NCBI GenBank assembly: GCA_902590505.1
Contig: CACIWZ010000006.1
Span: 1-40,136 of the forward strand
DNA: 40,136 nucleotides
Source of the DNA: an uncultured Pelagibacteraceae bacterium
GTDB taxonomy: Bacteria > Pseudomonadota > Alphaproteobacteria > Pelagibacterales > Pelagibacteraceae
Reading direction: 5' to 3'
Each line of letters opens with the position of its first letter. The stretch's first letter is position 1. Under the pieces are notes generated by a model, which saw only the letters and a list, made by a program, of their open reading frames with translations, had not been told where the DNA came from and ran no database searches. Shown piece by piece: positions 34,841-40,136 of the stretch. Position numbers and translations under genes: made by a program.

Positions 34841-35558
34841 TAATCTCCTTTGCTAGCTCATCAAGCTTAATATCGCCATCGTAAATAGCTTTACCAACAA
34901 TAATACCTTCGATTTTTTTATTATTTAACTCTTTGGCCTTCTTAATGTCATTTATTGAAGAAACACCTCCTGAAATAACAACAGGACAATTAGAAAACCC
35001 TGCAATTTTCACGGTCTCATCTAAGTTGGGGCTAGTTTTCATTCCATCTCTATTTATGTCTGTAAAAATAATTCTGCTAACACCAAAATCATTTACTTCT
35101 TTTAAAAAATCTATGGTTTTAATTTCTAGATTTTCTTTCCAGCCTGATACTAAGAGATTTCCATCTTTTGCATCTAATCCCAAAGCAATTTGACCTTTAA
35201 ATTTTACGCAAGACTCTTTTAAAAATTCTTTATTTTTAATAGCACCACTTCCTAAAATTACTTTCTCAACACCAGTATCAACATATTGTTTTATGCTATC
35301 TAGAGATCTAACACCGCCTCCTATTTCAATCTTCAAATCGTATTTACTTACTATTTCTTTTATAATATCTAAATTGACTGTTTTACCCGTTAAAGCTCCG
35401 TCTAGATCTACAATGTGTAGGTTTTTAAAGCCATGATCTTTAAATTTTGCTGCTTGCTCAATAGGTGAAGTTTCGTATTCAGTTTTATTCTCGAAGTCAC
35501 CTTTGATTAATCTTACACATTTCTTATCTTTTATGTCTATTGCAGGAAATATTTTCAT
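34833..35558 (-). CDS. hisA: ProFAR isomerase (HisA)
   Basis: The 241-residue TIM barrel isomerises N'-ProFAR to PRFAR. The first catalytic aspartate is in [19 protein letters not shown] (D8), the second near residue 130 in [16 protein letters not shown]. The phosphate loops [10 protein letters not shown] and [12 protein letters not shown] are present. It is homologous to HisF with internal half-barrel symmetry, but the N-terminal AIDI and the SGW segment identify HisA. It shares one base with the hisH stop and overlaps hisF by eight bases. Confidence 0.97.
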   Translation of the reverse strand: MKIFPAIDIKDKKCVRLIKGDFENKTEYETSPIEQAAKFKDHGFKNLHIVDLDGALTGKTVNLDIIKEIVSKYDLKIEIGGGVRSLDSIKQYVDTGVEKVILGSGAIKNKEFLKESCVKFKGQIALGLDAKDGNLLVSGWKENLEIKTIDFLKEVNDFGVSRIIFTDINRDGMKTSPNLDETVKIAGFSNCPVVISGGVSSINDIKKAKELNNKKIEGIIVGKAIYDGDIKLDELAKEINA

Positions 35559-36187
35559 TATAATTTTAAAAAGTTATCAATTACTTTTAATCCGATTTTA
35601 TCACTCTTCTCAGGGTGAAACTGTGTTCCAAATAAATTATCTCTTTCGACAGAGCAGACAATTTTTGACGAATAATTTGTTATCGCTGAAATGACTGATT
35701 TATCCTCAGGTATAAATTCATAACTATGTACGAAATACATGTGAGATTTATTTTTTATATCTTTAAATATTTTACTTTCTTTTTGAATTTCAATTTCATT
35801 CCAACCAATATGTGGAAGCTTAAATTTTCCTTTTTGATTATCAATTTTAGAAACTTTACCAGAAATCCAACCTAATCCCTTCGTTTCTGCTTCCTCATAC
35901 CCAATATCAGCAAACATTTGTAAACCTACACAAATTCCTAATAAAGGTTTCTTATTTATTATTGCAAATTCTTTAAGTGTATCAACTAATCCCTTAATTT
36001 GATTAAGAGAGTCAACACAGCTTTTAAATGAACCTTGCCCTGGTAAAACAATCTTATCACAAGACTTAATTTTATTGACGTCTGAGGTTACCTCTAGATT
36101 AACTTTACCTTTAGCTACCTCTGTAAAAGAATTTATGACAGAGCTAATATTGCCCGATTGGTAGTCAACAATTGTGACGTTCATCAA
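35558..36187 (-). CDS. hisH: Imidazole glycerol phosphate synthase glutaminase subunit
   Basis: The 209-residue class I glutamine amidotransferase supplies ammonia to HisF. The catalytic triad is visible: C86 in LLGICVGLQMF, and H191 and E193 in GTQFHPEKS. The oxyanion segment LPGQGSFKSC is near residue 48. Two methionines open the frame, and the second may be the start. The gene is two bases after hisB and shares one base with hisA. All family features are present. Confidence 0.97.
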   Translation of the reverse strand: MMNVTIVDYQSGNISSVINSFTEVAKGKVNLEVTSDVNKIKSCDKIVLPGQGSFKSCVDSLNQIKGLVDTLKEFAIINKKPLLGICVGLQMFADIGYEEAETKGLGWISGKVSKIDNQKGKFKLPHIGWNEIEIQKESKIFKDIKNKSHMYFVHSYEFIPEDKSVISAITNYSSKIVCSVERDNLFGTQFHPEKSDKIGLKVIDNFLKL

Positions 36188-36189
36188 TT

Positions 36190-36780
36190 TTAAATAGAGC
36201 CTTTTGTCGAAGGTATTGAGTTTTTAATTCTTTTATCAATCGCTAAAGCATCTTTTAATGATCTAGCTAAACCTTTGTAACACGACTCAATTTTGTGGTG
36301 ACTATTTTCACCGTAAATATTTTCTATGTGTAAAGTAATTCCAGCTGATTGCGAAAAAGCTTGGAACCACTCTTTAAATAATTCTGTGTCCATCTCGCCA
36401 AGTTTCTCAACCGGCAAATTTACTTTCCAAATTAAATAAGGTCTATTCGATACATCTATTGAAACTCGGCTTAGAGTTTCATCCATAGGAATCATTGTTG
36501 AAGCATATCGTGTAATTCCTTTTCGGTTACCTGCTGCTTTTTTAATAGCTTCACCAATTGCTATACCTGTATCTTCAGTGGTGTGGTGTAAATCTATGTG
36601 CGTGTCGCCTTTTGCTTTAACATCTAAGTCTATAAGAGAGTGCTTTGATAGTTGCTCCAACATGTGGTCCAAAAAACCTATTCCAGTTTTAATTTTATAC
36701 TTTCCTTTTCCGTCTAGATTAACCGCGACAGAAATACTGGTCTCTTTTGTTTTTCTAGTAATTTTTGCTTTTCTGCTCAT
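36190..36780 (-). CDS. hisB: Imidazoleglycerol-phosphate dehydratase
   Basis: The 196-residue monofunctional dehydratase makes imidazole acetol phosphate. It shows the duplicated metal-binding pattern: [32 protein letters not shown] near residue 70, the corresponding FFEWFQ-like segment [18 protein letters not shown], and [15 protein letters not shown] near 160. No phosphatase domain is fused, as usual in alphaproteobacteria. It is the first gene of the operon hisB-hisH-hisA-hisF-hisE-HIT-GNAT and is divergent from hslV over 96 bases, which must contain the operon promoter. Confidence 0.97.
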   Translation of the reverse strand: MSRKAKITRKTKETSISVAVNLDGKGKYKIKTGIGFLDHMLEQLSKHSLIDLDVKAKGDTHIDLHHTTEDTGIAIGEAIKKAAGNRKGITRYASTMIPMDETLSRVSIDVSNRPYLIWKVNLPVEKLGEMDTELFKEWFQAFSQSAGITLHIENIYGENSHHKIESCYKGLARSLKDALAIDKRIKNSIPSTKGSI

Positions 36781-36841
36781 AAACTATGCCTGATTTACCT
36801 TTGATATATATTTAAATGGTCATTTTATCAATAAATCACTA

Positions 36842-36870
36842 TTGAAGATCTCAAAATAATCTCCACATAT
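36842..36870 (+). promoter_or_regulatory. Possible heat-shock promoter of hslVU
   Basis: TTGAAG at 36842-36847 and CTCCACATAT at 36861-36870 are separated by 13 bases, resembling the sigma-32 form CTTGAA-N13-17-CCCCATnT. The start of transcription would fall almost at the hslV ATG (36877), giving a very short or absent leader. The match is looser than the one before dnaK, so it is offered as a candidate only. Confidence 0.35.
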
Positions 36871-36876
36871 AACTTC

Positions 36877-37416
36877 ATGAATACAGCTGAAAAATGGCAC
36901 GGTACTACAATTGTCCTACTTAGAAAGGGCGGAGAGACCATTGTAGCAGGAGATGGTCAAGTCAGTCTTGGTAATACAGTTTTAAAAAGCAAAGCCAAGA
37001 AGGTTAGAAAAATTGAGAGCAGAGGAGTAATCGCAGGATTTGCCGGCTCAACTGCAGACGCTCTAACTTTATTTGAAAGACTCGAAGCAAAATTAGAAAA
37101 GCATGCCGGCAACTTACAAAGAGCAGCTGTAGAATTAGCCAAAGATTGGAGAAGCGATAAATTTTTAAGAAGATTAGAAGCATTAATGGCAGTAGCAGAT
37201 AAAAATCATAGCTTTATAATTTCTGGAACTGGTGATGTTTTAGAACCAGAAGATGGAATTATTGGAATTGGATCTGGAGGAAACTATGCTCTTGCAGCTG
37301 CTAAAGTTTTGATTGAAACTGACATGAAAGCTGAAGATATAGCAAAAAAAGCTTTAAAGGTTGCATCAGACATTTGTGTATTCACAAACAATAACGTAAC
37401 GATGGAAAAAATTTAA
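36877..37416 (+). CDS. hslV: ATP-dependent protease subunit HslV (ClpQ)
   Basis: The 179-residue peptidase forms the proteolytic double ring of the HslUV machine. The propeptide MNTAEKWHG is cut so that T10 of [12 protein letters not shown] becomes the N-terminal nucleophile. Other signatures are [32 protein letters not shown] and [16 protein letters not shown]. Length is normal. The hslU ATG follows the stop codon with no gap, so the two subunits are translated from one message. Confidence 0.98.
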   Translation: MNTAEKWHGTTIVLLRKGGETIVAGDGQVSLGNTVLKSKAKKVRKIESRGVIAGFAGSTADALTLFERLEAKLEKHAGNLQRAAVELAKDWRSDKFLRRLEALMAVADKNHSFIISGTGDVLEPEDGIIGIGSGGNYALAAAKVLIETDMKAEDIAKKALKVASDICVFTNNNVTMEKI

Positions 37417-38793
37417 ATGTCAAAATCAAAAAAAGAAACAAATTTAAAACTTGTTAAAGGATCTAAAACTGACAGCTCAAAGGTCAGCGCTCTTTCTCCA
37501 AGAGAAATAGTTTCAGAACTAGATAGGTATGTAATTGGTCAAAAGGAGGCAAAAAAAGCTGTGGCTGTTGCATTAAGAAATAGGTGGAGAAGACAGGCCC
37601 TTACTGATGAAATGAGAGATGAAGTATTACCAAAAAATATACTTATGATTGGTCCGACAGGAGTAGGTAAAACTGAAATATCAAGAAGACTTTCGAGATT
37701 AGCTGAAGCACCTTTCATAAAGGTTGAAGCGACAAGATTTACTGAAGTAGGATACGTAGGTAGAGATGTTGAGCAAATCGTTAGAGATTTAATTGAAATT
37801 GCTATAGCGATGGAAAGAGAAAGAAAAAGAAAAGAAGTAAAAGCTAAAGCTGAATTAAAGGCAGAAGAAAAGGTTTTAGATGCTTTAGTCGGTAATAAAG
37901 CAAGTGTTGCTACAAGAGAAAGTTTTAGAAAAAGATTAAGAAATGGTGACTTAGATAACAATGAAATAGAGATTGAAGTTCAAAATACCTCTTCTGGGTT
38001 ACAAAGTTTTGAGATACCCGGAATGCCTGGAGGAAATGTCGGTATGGTTAATTTAGGAGACATCTTAGGTAAGTCTATGGGCGGGAAAAAAGGTAAGAAA
38101 AAAAAGATGTCTGTTAAAGAGTCTCACGGAATTTTAGTAGCCCAAGAATCAGATAAAATGATCGAGGAAGATAAAATTATTAAGGAAGCAAAGAAAGCAA
38201 CAGAAGAAAATGGAATTGTGTTTTTAGACGAAATAGATAAAGTTTCTGCAAGAAGCGATAGAGTCGGAGGAGACGTTTCAAGAGAAGGAGTTCAAAGAGA
38301 TTTGTTACCTCTGATTGAAGGTACAACTGTAAGCACTAAACACGGCCCGATAAAAACTGATCATATTCTTTTCATCGCTTCAGGAGCCTTTCAATTAGCA
38401 AAACCGTCTGATCTCTTACCAGAGTTACAAGGAAGACTACCTATAAGAGTAGAGCTAAATGCTCTAAATGAAGATGATTTTAAAAGAATATTAAAAGAGC
38501 CAGATAACAGTTTAATCAAACAATACAAAGCTTTATTAAAAACAGAAGATGTTAATCTTGAATTTTCTGAAGACGGAATTGATATGCTTGCAAAGATTTC
38601 TGCAGAAGTAAATTCTTCAGTCGAAAATATTGGAGCCAGAAGACTTCATACTATAATTGAGAAAGTTTTAGACGATATAAGTTTTAATGCCACTGATAAA
38701 GCTGGAGAAACTATTACCGTTGATAAAAAATTTGTTCAAGATAACTTGGGTAACCTAGTGAAAGACACAGACCTTTCGAAATTTATACTATAA
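37417..38793 (+). CDS. hslU: ATPase subunit HslU (ClpY) of the HslUV protease
   Basis: The 458-residue AAA+ unfoldase feeds substrates to HslV. After a charged N-terminus, [34 protein letters not shown] is the family start. Walker A is [10 protein letters not shown] near residue 84 and the pore-side GYVGRDVE motif near 113. The intermediate I domain covers about 130-240. Walker B is [11 protein letters not shown] near 267, followed by [12 protein letters not shown] and the sensor arginine in [11 protein letters not shown] near 410. The C-terminal tail ends DLSKFIL, the part that docks into HslV. The N-terminus ([13 protein letters not shown]) is longer than in E. coli. The coding end overlaps the convergent Smr gene by six bases. 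Confidence 0.98.
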   Translation: MSKSKKETNLKLVKGSKTDSSKVSALSPREIVSELDRYVIGQKEAKKAVAVALRNRWRRQALTDEMRDEVLPKNILMIGPTGVGKTEISRRLSRLAEAPFIKVEATRFTEVGYVGRDVEQIVRDLIEIAIAMERERKRKEVKAKAELKAEEKVLDALVGNKASVATRESFRKRLRNGDLDNNEIEIEVQNTSSGLQSFEIPGMPGGNVGMVNLGDILGKSMGGKKGKKKKMSVKESHGILVAQESDKMIEEDKIIKEAKKATEENGIVFLDEIDKVSARSDRVGGDVSREGVQRDLLPLIEGTTVSTKHGPIKTDHILFIASGAFQLAKPSDLLPELQGRLPIRVELNALNEDDFKRILKEPDNSLIKQYKALLKTEDVNLEFSEDGIDMLAKISAEVNSSVENIGARRLHTIIEKVLDDISFNATDKAGETITVDKKFVQDNLGNLVKDTDLSKFIL

Positions 38794-39207
38794 ATTTTTT
38801 AACTTAATTATTATTGCCCCTTCACCACCATCCTTAATTTTTGCATCTTGTATTGAGACAATCAGTGCCCTCAATTCTTGGTCAGAATTGATAAATTCAG
38901 GAACTGAATACTTTAATCTTCCGAGATCCTTTGAAGTATAAATATCTTTGTCATTTGTGGAATGTTTTCCTTTTCCGGTTATAAATAATATTTCTTTATA
39001 TTTTTTTTCAGTACATGAGAGAATAATTTCTTTAACTTTTTTGTTAGCTTGATCAAGTGTGAAACCATGTAAGTCAAATCTAAATCGACTTTTTTTCTCA
39101 GTATTTATAGAATTTGATTTGTCTTTATCAAATATATCCGAGGGATTTTTGATATAATCTTCCCAATTTTTTTTATCTTCTGGAGAAAGATCTTTGTATT
39201 TGGTCAC
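38788..39207 (-). CDS. Smr-domain protein (MutS2 C-terminal-like nuclease domain)
   Basis: The 139-residue protein ends in an Smr domain (about 48-139). It opens with [17 protein letters not shown] (the DLHG motif), continues with [11 protein letters not shown], and closes with [12 protein letters not shown], matching the LDLHG and GGxGA motifs. The N-terminal 45 residues are charged, with [15 protein letters not shown] as in alphaproteobacterial relatives. Stand-alone Smr proteins can cut branched DNA or RNA; the exact role here is not known. It overlaps the Tim44-like gene by four bases and sits next to hslU, as in other alphaproteobacteria, except that the mltA gene often found between Smr and Tim44 is missing. 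Confidence 0.9.
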   Translation of the reverse strand: MTKYKDLSPEDKKNWEDYIKNPSDIFDKDKSNSINTEKKSRFRFDLHGFTLDQANKKVKEIILSCTEKKYKEILFITGKGKHSTNDKDIYTSKDLGRLKYSVPEFINSDQELRALIVSIQDAKIKDGGEGAIIIKLKNL

Positions 39208-39806
39208 TGACTAATGATTTCGGATAAATACCAATTAGGACTTTTATTGTTAATATTTTTAGTAAACTTCCAGCTATCAGTAACAAACTTTATTTTGTCG
39301 GGATTTCCCTCAATAATTTTATTTTCTTTATCCCTCTTTACTGAGATTACCTCTGCTACGAATTTCACAGTGGCAAATAAGTTATCTTTGATTTTTTCAT
39401 ATCTTTCAACGGAAGACTCTTTTACACCAATAAATGTGAATTCAGATTTTATATTCTCTTTATTTCTTGCCTTAATGGCATCTGAAAAGTTAGAGAACAT
39501 ATTTGGTGAAAGAAGAGCTTTGAGTTTAATTAAATCACCAGTAGCAAAAGAGGTCAGTACACTTTCATATGCTATTTCTGCTCCTCTTAAAAATTCTTTT
39601 TTATCTTTTCCTTCTAAAACTTCCAAATTTTGTTTTGATGGCTCAGCATCATTTTTTGGCATGCTGAATTTTTTTTCAGCAAAATTAGGGTACACTTTTG
39701 ATTCGTGTCCGGTTTTTCTTCCAAGGATACTTCTTAGTCGCAAGATTATAAATCCTGCGATCATACCTAACAAAATTATATCTAAATAGCCGAAACTATT
39801 ACTCAT
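39204..39806 (-). CDS. Tim44/TimA-family membrane-anchored protein
   Basis: The start is taken at ATG 39806 (200 residues), giving the usual N-terminus SNSFGYLDIILLGMIAGFIILRLRSILGRKTGHE with one membrane helix (about 6-24). The open frame extends to 39860, but that leader is not typical and would overlap the divergent fxsA start. After a Lys-rich linker the Tim44-like domain (about 75-198) begins FLRGAEIAYESVLTSFATGD and ends PNWYLSEI. Mitochondrial Tim44 tethers Hsp70 to the import channel. Bacterial relatives are inner-membrane proteins of poorly known role. It overlaps Smr by four bases. Confidence 0.9.
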   Translation of the reverse strand: MSNSFGYLDIILLGMIAGFIILRLRSILGRKTGHESKVYPNFAEKKFSMPKNDAEPSKQNLEVLEGKDKKEFLRGAEIAYESVLTSFATGDLIKLKALLSPNMFSNFSDAIKARNKENIKSEFTFIGVKESSVERYEKIKDNLFATVKFVAEVISVKRDKENKIIEGNPDKIKFVTDSWKFTKNINNKSPNWYLSEIISQ

Positions 39807-39850
39807 AGTTTGATAAATATACATGAATAATATAATTTTGTATCTGACAA

Positions 39851-40136
39851 ATGAACACATTTTTCATAATTTTTTTAGGCATACCAGCCATAGAGATATT
39901 TCTTTTGATCAAAATTGGTGGAAAAATTGGTGCATTAAACACTATCACACTTATATTTCTTACAGCAATAATTGGTATTTATTATGCAAGATTACAAGGG
40001 GTACAAACTCTTAGATCTGGAGTAACAAGCCTATATCAAAATAAAGCTCCAATTTATGAAATTATTTCAGGCGCTTCGATAGCTGTAGCTGCATTACTTT
40101 TAATTATACCTGGTTTTTTAACTGATACTATTGGTT
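39851..40136 (+). CDS. fxsA: FxsA-family inner-membrane protein (partial, C-terminus outside window)
   Basis: ATG at 39851 opens a frame that runs off the right edge after 95 residues. It reads MNTFFIIFLGIPAIEIFLLIKIGGKIGALN, the FxsA start, followed by a second helix (TLIFLTAIIGIYYA), RLQGVQTLRSG, a cytoplasmic stretch, and a third hydrophobic stretch ending LLLIIPGFLTDTIG. In E. coli, overproduced FxsA relieves exclusion of phage T7 by the F plasmid; its normal role is unclear. The gene is divergent from the Tim44-like gene over 44 bases. In many alphaproteobacteria these two are neighbours upstream of secB, which would lie beyond this window. Confidence 0.92.
   Translation, partial: MNTFFIIFLGIPAIEIFLLIKIGGKIGALNTITLIFLTAIIGIYYARLQGVQTLRSGVTSLYQNKAPIYEIISGASIAVAALLLIIPGFLTDTIG

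Noticed and set aside
37539-37961. 140-codon open frame on the minus strand
   Set aside because: It is opposite the N-terminal half of hslU, including its Walker A motif, and is a shadow of that gene.
39214-39789. 191-codon open frame on the plus strand
   Set aside because: It lies wholly opposite the Tim44-like gene, whose protein matches a known family. The antisense product has no domain and only reflects AT-rich codon structure.
1-40136. Search for tRNA, rRNA, CRISPR arrays, insertion sequences, integrases or phage genes
   Set aside because: None could be supported. Gaps between genes are mostly under 100 bases, with no tRNA-like cloverleaf or direct-repeat array noticed by eye; a covariance-model scan would settle small RNAs.

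Overview
The window reads as a chromosomal segment of a free-living SAR11-type alphaproteobacterium (Candidatus Pelagibacter or a close relative). This rests on the very low GC content, the lysine/isoleucine/asparagine-rich proteins, the extreme gene packing, and alphaproteobacterial gene order such as DUF3576-leuS-lptE-holA, mnmE-mnmG-rsmG-parA-parB, hisBHAFE beside hslVU, and Smr-Tim44-FxsA. The species call is inference from sequence style and gene content. I see no rRNA, tRNA, CRISPR array, insertion sequence or prophage.

Layout. (1) 1-3639, minus strand: a partial membrane protein of unknown function, an Nfu-type Fe-S carrier, trpS and murJ. (2) 3709-9112: maeB, then an envelope/housekeeping group (DolP-like BON lipoprotein, rsmI, a divergent LpoA-like periplasmic protein, rdgB). 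(3) 9156-15399, plus strand: grpE, dnaK, dnaJ, an unannotated 55-residue membrane protein, dapB, nth and a PfkB-family kinase. A heat-shock-type promoter lies in front of dnaK. (4) 15401-17835: a compact, mutually overlapping cluster of a 35-residue ArfA-like ribosome-rescue protein, a degenerate response regulator, an L,D-transpeptidase-fold protein, the PLP protein YggS and a ThiE-like protein. It ends at the only clear intrinsic terminator I found. (5) 17915-19173: a porin and a 218-bp divergent control region with a palindrome. (6) 19174-23669, plus strand: lipoprotein, leuS, lptE, holA. (7) 23659-30271, minus strand: parB, parA, rsmG (with two parS-like palindromes inside it), mnmG, mnmE and a UbiH-family hydroxylase. 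(8) 30327-32952: ftsK and lolA. (9) 32949-36780, minus strand: a hisB-H-A-F-E-HIT-GNAT operon. (10) 36877-40136: hslV-hslU, then Smr and Tim44-like genes on the minus strand and a partial fxsA.

The genes serve translation and its quality control (trpS, leuS, rsmI, rsmG, mnmE, mnmG, ArfA-like), proteostasis (grpE, dnaK, dnaJ, hslVU), chromosome segregation (parABS, ftsK), envelope assembly (murJ, lptE, lolA, DolP-like, LpoA-like, L,D-transpeptidase), and lysine and histidine synthesis. The window is mostly core genome. The points most worth a second look are the ArfA-like gene with a TTG start, the 55-residue protein, the parS pair hidden in rsmG, the altered cysteine spacing in Nth, and divergent gene pairs with essentially no DNA between their start codons.
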